Below are positions 56,834 through 64,000 of a stretch of DNA of 64,000 nucleotides, in pieces; positions within the stretch are counted from its first letter, which is position 1, and every line of letters starts with the position of its first letter. The translations under genes and the position numbers were made by a program. The DNA lies in assembly GCF_025152575.1 (NCBI RefSeq), contig NZ_CP102293.1:62001-126000 (forward strand), in the 5' to 3' direction. The notes under the pieces are model-generated. The model did not search any database. It saw only the letters and a program-made list of their open reading frames with translations, and was not told where the DNA came from. This DNA comes from Subdoligranulum variabile (GTDB lineage Bacteria > Bacillota > Clostridia > Oscillospirales > Ruminococcaceae).

Positions 56834-57595
56834 TCACGGGTTGCCCAGTGTCATCTGGAGGAAATAGGTCCACTGCTTTTCCCACCAGGGCCAGTCATGG
56901 GACACATCGGTTCCCCAGATATCCACAATGGGATGAATATCCTTGCTTTCCAGAATGGACTGCAATTCCTTCGTGGAGGCCAGCAGATCCCCTTCCCAGG
57001 CGCCCTGTCCACAACACATGATGAACTTATCCGCCTGGGCATAGAGCTTTTTATAAGGATGATCGTCAGGGAAATTGCGCATGTAGTCGCAGGGAGAATT
57101 GCGATATACCAGGTCATCCATATAATCACCGAAGAACATCCGGGAAGAATACAGGCCACTGAGCGCGATCGTGCCATTATACAGATCCGGACGGCGCAGA
57201 TAGAAGTTTACCGCATGACCGGCGCCCATACTGGCACCACCGACCAGCACACGACCGGTGTGGTCTTCTCCCTGTTCCCGATTGATTTGCAGAATTCGCG
57301 GTGTCAGTTCCTCGCACACATAGTTATACCAGCGTTCCTGCATCTCGATGCGCGGGCGCTCCGGACCATGGTTGTCCCAGCTTTCCGGGTCAATACTGTC
57401 TGCGGTAAAGATCTGCAGCTTCCCGCTGTCGATCCACGGCGCGGCCAAATCGCACATATGGCGGTCTTCCCAATCATAAAAGCGACCGCTTTGGCACGGG
57501 AAAATGATGATCGGCCGGCCGGCATGACCGTAGGCCTTGAATTCCATAAAACGGTCCAGATAACGACTATACTCCTTATAATAGCGGATCTGCAT
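56834..57595 (-). CDS. alpha/beta-hydrolase esterase
   Basis: 253 residues, no signal peptide. Nucleophile in VLVGGASMGAGHAVNFYL; conserved His in DVSHDWPWW and an Asp in HPIVDIWGTDVSHDW. Fits the esterase D/FrsA-like 'esterase family protein' group of Firmicutes. Substrate unknown. Ribosome site AGGAGGGAACTGCC. Confidence 0.88.
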   Translation of the reverse strand: MQIRYYKEYSRYLDRFMEFKAYGHAGRPIIIFPCQSGRFYDWEDRHMCDLAAPWIDSGKLQIFTADSIDPESWDNHGPERPRIEMQERWYNYVCEELTPRILQINREQGEDHTGRVLVGGASMGAGHAVNFYLRRPDLYNGTIALSGLYSSRMFFGDYMDDLVYRNSPCDYMRNFPDDHPYKKLYAQADKFIMCCGQGAWEGDLLASTKELQSILESKDIHPIVDIWGTDVSHDWPWWEKQWTYFLQMTLGNP

Positions 57596-57607
57596 GGCAG
57601 TTCCCTC

Positions 57608-58444
57608 CTATTGATAAAAAAATCGTTTATTCAAATCCAAAAATCCCACCAGCGCATGCATCGGCCCGCTGGCGGATGTTTTGAATACCCAATAATACGC
57701 CAGCGCCAATGCCTCCCGCAGGTAGCACGGAATCACACTGCGCCAGGGTGTGGCGGCCGGCAGAGCCGTCACTGTCGTAAATCCAGCCCGCTCCGCATAG
57801 TGCCCGGCTCGATAGCAGTGAAAAGCGTTGGACACATATACGATGGGCGTAGATTCATCATAACCACGTTGGCGCAGAATCTCAAGAGAAAACGCAAAGT
57901 TTTCTTCTGTAGATGTAGACGCATTTTCTGCGACAATCTGTTCCGGGTCCAGCCCTTTTGCAATCAGATACTCCCGCATAGCCTGACCTTCCGGTATCCA
58001 CTCATCACGCCCCTGCCCACCGCTCGTAATGACCAGCACATCGGGATGTGCCGCCGCATAGGCATAGGCCTTGTCCAGGCGGTATCGAAGCAATGTACTG
58101 GGTTTGTCGCGCCGCAGCCCGGCCCCCAGTACGATGACGACCTTTTCCTGTCCCGTGGGAGGGTTGGTATAGCCGCTGACTGCAACAAACCCGATCAGCA
58201 ATGCATAGAGAATGCCGCCAACAACCAACCCCCACCAAACAACACGCCCCAGTCCAGGCGCATGAAGCCATGCGTGCAGCGGTTTGTGCCAGATTGCATA
58301 AACTGTGACCACCGCTGCCAGAAGCCACACCATCAGGTTTCCCATATTGAAATTGCTGGTGAACACCAGACCGATGGAATATATTACCAGCGCCGCCGCC
58401 AGCAGATACAGCAGAGTCAAGGGCATCTTATTTAGAAATTTCAT
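57608..58444 (-). CDS. YdcF/SanA-type DUF218 protein
   Basis: 278 residues. Two to four N-terminal membrane helices (to about residue 100), then DUF218: VVIVLGAGLRRDKPSTLLR, TSGGQGRDEW and ENASTSTEENFAFS. DUF218 proteins are implicated in envelope or peptidoglycan-precursor steps. Overlaps the deoB end by 17 bp at ATG 58444; another in-frame ATG at 58426 would avoid the overlap. Confidence 0.87.
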   Translation of the reverse strand: MKFLNKMPLTLLYLLAAALVIYSIGLVFTSNFNMGNLMVWLLAAVVTVYAIWHKPLHAWLHAPGLGRVVWWGLVVGGILYALLIGFVAVSGYTNPPTGQEKVVIVLGAGLRRDKPSTLLRYRLDKAYAYAAAHPDVLVITSGGQGRDEWIPEGQAMREYLIAKGLDPEQIVAENASTSTEENFAFSLEILRQRGYDESTPIVYVSNAFHCYRAGHYAERAGFTTVTALPAATPWRSVIPCYLREALALAYYWVFKTSASGPMHALVGFLDLNKRFFYQ

Positions 58445-59603
58445 CGTACACGCCGCATCCGGCCGGGCAATAGGGAACGTTCAAACTCCGGCAGACCGTA
58501 TCCGCGATGGTGGCAAAGCTATACCGCGTATGCAGATTGATTCCTCCCTGAATCTCGTCGCCGCAGATCAGGAACGGCACATACTCCCGGGTATGATCGG
58601 TGGTTTTGGTATAGCTGGGGTCGCAGCCATGGTCGGCTGTCACCATCAGGATATCCCCCGGGCGCATCTTTGCCCTGAAACGCGGCAGCCAATCGTTAAA
58701 TTCCGCCGCCGCAGCAGCATAACCAGCCACATCCCGGCGATGTCCGTACAGCATATCAAAGTCCACAAGATTCACAAAGGCCAGGCCTTCAAAGTCCCTG
58801 TCAGCCAGCTCCAGCGTTACCTGCAGGCCTTCGGTATTCCCGCTGGTGCGGATGGTTTCCCCTACACCTTTGCCTGCAAAAATATCATGGATCTTGCCAA
58901 CACCGATTGTTGCTTTGCCAGCCGCCTGCAAGGCATCCAGCATGGTATCGTTTGGCGGAACCAGGCTGTAGTCATGACGGCGGGCAGTCCGCGTAAAGTT
59001 GGCAGCGCAGTCACCGACAAAGGGCCGTGCAATCACGCGGCCCACTCCGTATTTTCCCACCAGCAGCTCACGGGCCTGCTCACAGATCTGATACAGCTTT
59101 TCCACCGGCACAATAGCCTCGTTGGCCGCAATCTGGAACACACTGTCTGCCGAGGTATAAACGATCAGCGCGCCGGTCTTTGCGTGTTCTTCCCCATAAT
59201 CCCGGATCACTTCTGTTCCAGAATAGGGCTTGTTGCACAGCACCTTATACCCGGTTTTGGCGGTGAAAGCGTCCAGCAGTTCCTGGGGAAAACCGTCCGG
59301 AAAAGTCGGCAAAGGCTCTGCACTGAGCAAGCCGGCTATTTCCCAATGTCCGATCGTCGTATCTTTGCCAGCACTGGCCTCTCGAAGGCGGGCAAAACTG
59401 CCTGCGGGATGCTCCACAGGCGTGCCGCAGGTTACGCCATCCAGATTGAACAGCCCCAGTTCTGCCAGGTGTTCTCCCTTGAAATCGGGATGTGCCGCAA
59501 TCGCCGCCAGTGTATTGGTTCCTGCATCGCCGAACTGTGCGGCATCAGGTTCTGCCCCCACACCAAAGCTGTCCAGCACAATGAGAAAGACTCGTTTTGC
59601 CAT
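58428..59603 (-). CDS. deoB: phosphopentomutase
   Basis: 391 residues. Interconverts (deoxy)ribose-1-P and -5-P. Alkaline-phosphatase-like fold; metal and phospho-site motifs FLIVLDSFGVGAEPDAAQFGD, DTTIGHWE and ADHGCDPSY. Start ATG 59603 after AGGAGATTATACT. First gene of a mixed operon. Confidence 0.97.
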   Translation of the reverse strand: MAKRVFLIVLDSFGVGAEPDAAQFGDAGTNTLAAIAAHPDFKGEHLAELGLFNLDGVTCGTPVEHPAGSFARLREASAGKDTTIGHWEIAGLLSAEPLPTFPDGFPQELLDAFTAKTGYKVLCNKPYSGTEVIRDYGEEHAKTGALIVYTSADSVFQIAANEAIVPVEKLYQICEQARELLVGKYGVGRVIARPFVGDCAANFTRTARRHDYSLVPPNDTMLDALQAAGKATIGVGKIHDIFAGKGVGETIRTSGNTEGLQVTLELADRDFEGLAFVNLVDFDMLYGHRRDVAGYAAAAAEFNDWLPRFRAKMRPGDILMVTADHGCDPSYTKTTDHTREYVPFLICGDEIQGGINLHTRYSFATIADTVCRSLNVPYCPAGCGVYDEISK

Positions 59604-59660
59604 AGTATAATCTCCTGTCTGCAAAATAGGAAAGGCTACAATACGCCATTGTTGTTTTAC

Positions 59661-59689
59661 ATTATACCCGATAGCGGCAAAAATGTAAA
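59661..59689 (-). promoter_or_regulatory. deoB promoter
   Basis: Minus strand: TTTACA (59684-59689), 17-bp spacer, TATAAT (59661-59666), about 58 bp before the deoB ATG. Confidence 0.8.
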
Positions 59690-59769
59690 ATGTTTCATGA
59701 TTTTTTCTAACAAAGCGTTTGCCGTATCAGCAGAAGCGGTAAAATGCGAGTAAAAAAGACGAGGAGGAC

Positions 59770-59799
59770 TTGTCTATCCGCCGGAAATTGTAGTATAAT
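59770..59799 (+). promoter_or_regulatory. pyk promoter
   Basis: Plus strand: TTGTCT (59770-59775), 18-bp spacer, TATAAT (59794-59799), 48 bp before the pyk ATG. Confidence 0.75.
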
Positions 59800-59847
59800 A
59801 ACGCCGTATAGTGTTTATGAATAAAGAATCCATGGAGGCATTTGTAT

Positions 59848-61593
59848 ATGCGTAAAACAAAGATCGTTTGCACGATGGGCCCTTCCACCGACAAGCCCGG
59901 CATTCTGCGCCAGCTGCTTGAAAACGGTATGGATGTCGCCCGTTTTAATTTTTCCCACGGTGATTATGAGGAGCACAAAGGACGCCTGGATGCGCTGCGT
60001 GCCCTGACGGCCGAGATGGATCTGCCGGTCGCTGCCATGCTGGACACCAAAGGTCCCGAAATCCGTCTTGGCGTTTTTGCCAATGGTTCCGAGAATCTGA
60101 GCGCCGGGCAGAAATTCACTCTCACCACCCGGGAGCTGGAAGGCACCAACGAGATTTGTTCCGTCACCTACAAGGACCTCCCTCACGATGTAACCCCCGG
60201 CGGCCGTATCATGCTGGACGACGGCCTGATCGAGCTGACGATTGATTCTGTAGAGGACACTGAGATTCATTGCACCGTTCAGAATGACGGCGTCATCAAG
60301 ACCAAGAAGGGCGTCAACGTCCCCGGCGTCCATCTTTCCATGCCGTATATGAGCCAGCGCGACCGCAACGATATCCTCTTCGGCATCGAGCAGGGATTTG
60401 ACCTGATTTCTGCCAGCTTTACCCGCAACGCACAGGACATCATGGAGATCCGTCACCTGCTGGACGAGCACGACTGCACGATGCGCATCATTGCCAAGAT
60501 CGAAAACCAGGAGGGCATCGATAACATTGACGAAATTCTGACGGTCGCCGACGGCATCATGGTTGCTCGCGGAGACATGGGCGTCGAGATCGATTTTGCC
60601 GAGATCCCCGCCATTCAGAAACATCTGATTGATCGCGCCATGAGCGCCGGCAAGATCTGCATCACGGCGACTCAGATGCTGGATTCCATGATCGTCAATC
60701 CCCGTCCCACCCGTGCCGAGATCACCGACGTGGCCAATGCCATTTACGACGGCACTGGTGCGGTTATGCTTTCCGGTGAGACCGCTGCCGGCAAATACCC
60801 GGTGGAGGCCCTGAAAGCCATGGCCACCATTGCCGAGACCACCGAGGCCGATTCCAGCTTTGACAGCCTCGTCCACCATGCGGGCAATCAGGATTCCCAC
60901 CTGACGATCGGCGCCGCTGTAGGCCACGCCGCCTGCACCACTGCCAGCGACATTGGTGCTTCTGCCATTATTTCCGCTTCCAAGAGCGGCGAAACCGCCC
61001 GTCTGCTGAGCCGTTTCCGTCCCGATACGCAGATTATCGCCTGTGTTCTCGATGAGCGCACCCGCCGTCAGATGAACATCTACCGCGGCGTCACACCGCT
61101 TTTGATGGAGTACGCCAACTCCACCGACGAGCTGATCAGCATGTCGGTAGCTGCGGCTGAAAAGGCAGACCTGATTCATTCCGGTGACCTGGTAGTCGTA
61201 ACGGCTGGTGTTCCGGTGGGCGTCTCCGGCACCACCAATATGATCAAGATCCACCTGGTCGGCAATACCCTGCTGGCTGGTGTCGGTATCGGTCAGCACA
61301 ACGCCAAGGGCGAGGTCTGCGTCTGCCGCAGTGCTGCCGAGGCCGCCAAGAAATTCAAGCCCGGCCAGATTCTGGTTCTCCCCTTCACCACCAACGCGGC
61401 TCTGCCCTTTATGCGCGATGCTGCTGGCATCATCACCGAAGAGGCCGGCACCAACAGCCATTCCGCCATTGTCGGTCTGACGCTGGACAAGGCAGTGATC
61501 GTCGGCGCCACCAACGCCACCCGTACTTTGAAGGACGGCATGATGATTTCGATGGACTGCTCCCGCGGTGTCGTGCAGGTCATGCCGGAGTGA
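59848..61593 (+). CDS. pyk: pyruvate kinase with C-terminal PEP-utiliser domain
   Basis: 581 residues; about 100 longer than the basic form. Catalyses PEP + ADP to pyruvate + ATP. N-terminal RKTKIVCTMGPSTDKPG, active-site IIAKIENQEGIDNID and ITATQMLDSMI. After the allosteric C-domain comes a PEP-utiliser-like domain (about 480-581) with TNSHSAIVGL, as in Bacillus and some clostridia. Start ATG 59848 after TGGAGGCATTTG. Confidence 0.97.
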   Translation: MRKTKIVCTMGPSTDKPGILRQLLENGMDVARFNFSHGDYEEHKGRLDALRALTAEMDLPVAAMLDTKGPEIRLGVFANGSENLSAGQKFTLTTRELEGTNEICSVTYKDLPHDVTPGGRIMLDDGLIELTIDSVEDTEIHCTVQNDGVIKTKKGVNVPGVHLSMPYMSQRDRNDILFGIEQGFDLISASFTRNAQDIMEIRHLLDEHDCTMRIIAKIENQEGIDNIDEILTVADGIMVARGDMGVEIDFAEIPAIQKHLIDRAMSAGKICITATQMLDSMIVNPRPTRAEITDVANAIYDGTGAVMLSGETAAGKYPVEALKAMATIAETTEADSSFDSLVHHAGNQDSHLTIGAAVGHAACTTASDIGASAIISASKSGETARLLSRFRPDTQIIACVLDERTRRQMNIYRGVTPLLMEYANSTDELISMSVAAAEKADLIHSGDLVVVTAGVPVGVSGTTNMIKIHLVGNTLLAGVGIGQHNAKGEVCVCRSAAEAAKKFKPGQILVLPFTTNAALPFMRDAAGIITEEAGTNSHSAIVGLTLDKAVIVGATNATRTLKDGMMISMDCSRGVVQVMPE

Positions 61594-61603
61594 GGTGAAC
61601 AGG

Positions 61604-62065
61604 ATGGAACGCATTGCCAGTTTTTGTGTAGACCATACCAAGCTGCTGCCGGGGATGTACCTTTCCCGCCAGGATGGCCCCAACGGTGAAATCCGTACCT
61701 GGGATATCCGCATGAAGCGTCCCAACCAGGGTCAATATCTTTCCTCTGCGGCGGCCCATACTCTGGAGCACTTGTTTGCCACCTACGCACGCAACAGCAA
61801 ATACAGCGAGGGCGTTGTCTACGTGGGCCCCATGGGTTGTCTGACTGGATTTTATCTGCTGACCACCGGTCTGTCCGATGCCGAAGCGTTGGATCTGGTG
61901 CGCAGTGCCTTCCTTTGGATGGCCAGCTACGAGGGCGAAATTCCCGGCGCATCTGCCGTGGAATGCGGCAATTACCTGCTGATGGATCCGATTGCTGCCC
62001 GTGCAGAAGCTGCGGCTATGCTTCCCATTCTGAATGCCCTGGATGCCGATCATCTGCGGTATTGA
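61604..62065 (+). CDS. luxS: S-ribosylhomocysteine lyase
   Basis: 153 residues. Splits S-ribosylhomocysteine to homocysteine and DPD, the autoinducer-2 precursor. Metal site HTLEH (H52, H56) and C121, with catalytic C79 in GPMGCLTGF. Lies 10 bp downstream of pyk, so it is probably co-transcribed. Its own terminator was split by the IS downstream. Confidence 0.97.
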   Translation: MERIASFCVDHTKLLPGMYLSRQDGPNGEIRTWDIRMKRPNQGQYLSSAAAHTLEHLFATYARNSKYSEGVVYVGPMGCLTGFYLLTTGLSDAEALDLVRSAFLWMASYEGEIPGASAVECGNYLLMDPIAARAEAAAMLPILNALDADHLRY

Positions 62066-62085
62066 TTCGCTCTGAATTATAAAAA

Positions 62086-62100
62086 AATCCCGGAACAGCA
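62086..62100 (+). terminator. left arm of the luxS terminator, split by an IS
   Basis: AATCCCGGAACAGCA pairs at 14 of 15 positions with TGCCGTTCCGGGATT at 63411-63425. Without the insertion the arms would be separated by a four-base loop and followed by TTTTT, a typical terminator. They are now 1.3 kb apart. Confidence 0.85.
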
Positions 62101-62165
62101 ATTATGAACTGCACCCCATTTGTTAGACAGTATGGTATACTGAATAACAAGTGGGGTGCTTTGCT

Positions 62166-62519
62166 ATGCCAAAAGGAATACCAAACAAACGATACACACC
62201 TGAATTCAAGAAGCTAGTGATCGAGACCATGCTGGAGGAAAAGCTGAGTTACAGTGAAACAGCGCGACGGTTCGATATAAGCGATCATCATAGCATCCAG
62301 AATTGGGAACGCATCTATTTGACCGAAGGCGCGGAAGGCTTTGCGGTGGAACGACACGTCAGGAAGCGCAAAGGGAACCCGAAAAAGCAACTGCCAAAAC
62401 AAGTGGAAGAGGATTTGCTTGCTGAGGTACAACGGCTGCGGGCAGAGAACGAGTACTTAAAAAACTTGCAAGCCTTGGTTTTGGAGAGAGCGCGACGCCA
62501 GGGGAAAAAGCCCAGGTAG
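62166..62519 (+). CDS. IS3 transposase OrfA
   Basis: 117 residues. Helix-turn-helix (YTPEFKKLVIETMLEEKLSYSETARRFDIS) followed by a leucine-zipper-like helix with AEVQRLRAENEYLKNL. The frame ends at TAG just after GGGGAAAAAGCCC, the likely site of -1 frameshifting into orfB. Confidence 0.9.
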   Translation: MPKGIPNKRYTPEFKKLVIETMLEEKLSYSETARRFDISDHHSIQNWERIYLTEGAEGFAVERHVRKRKGNPKKQLPKQVEEDLLAEVQRLRAENEYLKNLQALVLERARRQGKKPR

Positions 62520-62545
62520 TCCAAAAGCTGAGGCCGAGATATCCC

Positions 62546-63358
62546 TTGTGGCTTCTGCTTGAAATCGCTCACTTACCTCGTGCTACTTTCTATTACCATC
62601 TGAAGCGAATGGGAAAACCAGATAAATACGCAGAAGCAAAAGCAGAAATTTCCTCCATTTACCACGAAAACAAAGGCCGGTATGGTTACCGACGTATCAC
62701 CGCGGCATTACACAACAAGGAGATATATCTGAACCACAAGACGGTGCAGCGACTCATGAAGGAGTTGGGGTTGGTTTGCCGTGTCAGAGTCAAAAAATAT
62801 CGCTCTTACAAAGGGGAAGTGGGGCGGATCGCACCCAATCTGTTGAACAGAAACTTCCATGCGGAAAGACCGAACCAGAAGCGGGTTACGGATGTGACTG
62901 AGTTCAGCCTGTTTGGCCAGAAGCTCTATCTTTCTCCCATTCTGGATCTGCACAACGGGTATTGGGTGAGCTATGCCATCTCTGAACGACCGGTTTTGAG
63001 CATGGTAACAACGATGCTTACCAAAACTTTTTCAACCATACCAGATGGGACAGGTCTCATTCTTCACTCCGACCAGGGCTGGCAATACCAGCATAAGCAG
63101 TACCAGCGTATGTTCAACGCAAAAGGCATTCGGCAAAGTATGAGCCGCAAAGGAAACTGCCTGGACAATGCAGTAGCAGAAAACTTCTTCGGCCTGCTCA
63201 AGAGTGAATTGCTTTATCTGCAAAAGTTCCACTCCATGCAATACTTCAAACAAGAGCTTATTGACTATCTGGACTACTACAATAACCGACGGATTAAGGC
63301 AAAGCTAAAGGGCCTGCCACCTGCGGTTCACAGACAACAAGCCCTTTCGGTTGCTTGA
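62546..63358 (+). CDS. IS3 transposase OrfB (DDE integrase domain)
   Basis: 270 residues from a TTG, but the frame is open upstream into orfA, so the active protein is probably an OrfAB fusion made by a -1 shift at G-AAA-AAG (62504-62510). The DDE residues are in VTDVTEF, LHSDQGWQYQ and NAVAENFFGLLKSE. YYNNRRIKAKLKGLPP is the family end. In the -1 frame the junction reads EKAQVVQKL, as in intact IS150-like elements. Confidence 0.9.
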   Translation: MWLLLEIAHLPRATFYYHLKRMGKPDKYAEAKAEISSIYHENKGRYGYRRITAALHNKEIYLNHKTVQRLMKELGLVCRVRVKKYRSYKGEVGRIAPNLLNRNFHAERPNQKRVTDVTEFSLFGQKLYLSPILDLHNGYWVSYAISERPVLSMVTTMLTKTFSTIPDGTGLILHSDQGWQYQHKQYQRMFNAKGIRQSMSRKGNCLDNAVAENFFGLLKSELLYLQKFHSMQYFKQELIDYLDYYNNRRIKAKLKGLPPAVHRQQALSVA

Positions 63359-63410
63359 ACAATTTTTATTTGAAATTATTGTCTAACTTTTTGGGGTCAC
63401 TTCACAATTA

Positions 63411-63428
63411 TGCCGTTCCGGGATTTTT
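63411..63428 (+). terminator. right arm of the split luxS terminator
   Basis: TGCCGTTCCGGGATT plus TTTTT; partner of 62086-62100. On its own it cannot form the original hairpin. Confidence 0.85.
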
Positions 63429-63431
63429 ATG

Positions 63432-63465
63432 CAAAAGAGCGTCCGGCGCACCGGACGCTCTTTTT
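63432..63465. terminator. pta terminator, bidirectional
   Basis: Hairpin GAGCGTCCGG-CGCA-CCGGACGCTC with an A4 tract on one side and T5 on the other, 10 bp after the pta stop. It may now be the first functional stop for plus-strand read-through from luxS and the IS. Confidence 0.92.
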
Positions 63466-63475
63466 ATGTACAAAA

Positions 63476-64000
63476 TCAGATGAGCGCTGCCGTAATGAGA
63501 GCCATCTTATAGACTTCCTCTGCATTGCAGCCACGGGACAGATCATTGATCGGTGCATTCAGCCCCTGCAGGATAGGGCCGTACGCCTCAAAGCCACCCA
63601 AACGCTGGGCAATCTTATACCCGATGTTGCCGGCATTGATGTTGGGGAAGATAAAGGTGTTGGCATAGCCGGCCACCTGGGACCCCGGCGCCTTCAGCTG
63701 GCCGACTTCAGGCGCCACAGCGGCATCAAACTGCAGTTCGCCGTCCACTTTCAGTTCCGGATGGGCCTCCTGGACGCGGATCGTTGCATTGCGCATCTTA
63801 TCCACCGTTTCGCCCTTACCAGAGCCTTTGGTGGAGTAGGACAGCAGTGCCACACGCGGATCGATGCCGAAGATCTGCGCTGTGTGAGCCGTCTCCACCG
63901 TAGACTCCACAATTTCGTCCTCACTGGGATCGATGTTGATTGCACAGTCACCCATGGCGATGCTTTCTTCACCGCGCATGAGAATAAAGCAAGAGCTAAC
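63476..64000 (-). CDS. pta: phosphate acetyltransferase, C-terminal part
   Basis: Partial: the frame runs off the right edge, so about 174 residues are visible. Interconverts acetyl-CoA and acetyl-phosphate in acetate production. Seen: GDCAINIDPSEDEI, RVALLSYSTKGSGKGETVDKM, FDAAVAPEVGQLKAPGSQVAGYANTFIFPN and the end SRGCNAEEVYKMALITAAL, all typical of the Pta C-terminal domain. ATG codons inside the visible part are not starts. Confidence 0.93.
   Translation of the reverse strand, partial: VSSCFILMRGEESIAMGDCAINIDPSEDEIVESTVETAHTAQIFGIDPRVALLSYSTKGSGKGETVDKMRNATIRVQEAHPELKVDGELQFDAAVAPEVGQLKAPGSQVAGYANTFIFPNINAGNIGYKIAQRLGGFEAYGPILQGLNAPINDLSRGCNAEEVYKMALITAALI

Larger units (their letters stand above)
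62105..63404 (+). mobile_element. IS3-family insertion sequence, IS150-like
   Basis: About 1300 bp. The ends begin TGAACTGCACCCC and end GGGGTCACTTCA, imperfect inverted repeats of about 25 bp ending TG...CA, with TTAGACA/TGTCTAA inner parts. CAATTA occurs directly outside both ends and is the likely target duplication (6 bp, longer than the 3-4 bp usual for the family). It carries orfA and orfB, which look intact. Confidence 0.9.

Overview
This window looks like chromosome from a gut-type, endospore-lineage Clostridia (Bacillota). The best guess is Oscillospiraceae/Ruminococcaceae near Faecalibacterium, Gemmiger or Subdoligranulum. That rests on low-GC-Gram-positive gene order, a monomeric [FeFe] hydrogenase, Firmicutes-type promoters with nearly invariant 17-bp spacers, and a set of sporulation genes in fairly GC-rich DNA. 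The genus is inference; the 16S gene in the window can settle it.

Layout. 1-2516: the proximal part of an rRNA operon on the minus strand (16S, tRNA-Ile, tRNA-Ala, start of the 23S leader), with two tandem promoters and a 29-nt processing stem around 16S. 2682-5435: an accessory island holding one 825-codon ORF. It joins the C-terminal part of a GHKL-type ATPase, a PD-(D/E)XK nuclease domain and a tyrosine-recombinase domain, followed by repeats next to tRNA-Pro(GGG). 5743-12985: an F-type ATP synthase operon (atpZ, atpI-like, atpBEFHAGDC) whose c subunit carries the two-carboxylate motif of Na+-coupled rotors. 13219-28573: housekeeping genes (plsY, der, a DUF512 radical-SAM protein, rpmF, DUF177, pgi, a DacF-like peptidase, mtaB, a group-B-like [FeFe] hydrogenase, rlmH, walJ-like, murA, an M23/LysM/G5 envelope protein). 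28642-33767: an RluA-type enzyme, rnpB, and a sporulation block (bofA-like, yaaL-like, spoIVA, a SPOCS-LysM protein, and a 22-residue spoVM). 33830-45982: the conserved Bacillus-like run yicC-remA-gmk-priA-def-fmt-rsmB-rlmN-prpC-prkC-rsgA-thiN-spoVM, without rpoZ, coaBC and rpe.

46036-49352: a biotin-dependent carboxyltransferase cluster (divergent acyl-CoA carboxylase beta-like subunit, biotin carrier, 5S/OAD-alpha-like subunit) with no membrane decarboxylase subunit. 49421-53365: rluB-like, gerW, DUF2953, scpB, scpA and a site-2 protease. 53507-55232 (plus strand): rpmB, a DUF4250 protein and an ATP-grasp enzyme. 55299-59689 (minus): deoB, YdcF-like, an esterase and a polytopic membrane protein. 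59770-62065 (plus): pyk and luxS. An IS3-family element (62105-63404) has inserted into the loop of the luxS terminator. The window ends in the C-terminal part of pta.

The genes are mostly core metabolism, translation, envelope and sporulation functions. The clearly accessory pieces are the recombinase/nuclease ORF beside the rRNA operon and tRNA-Pro, and the IS.
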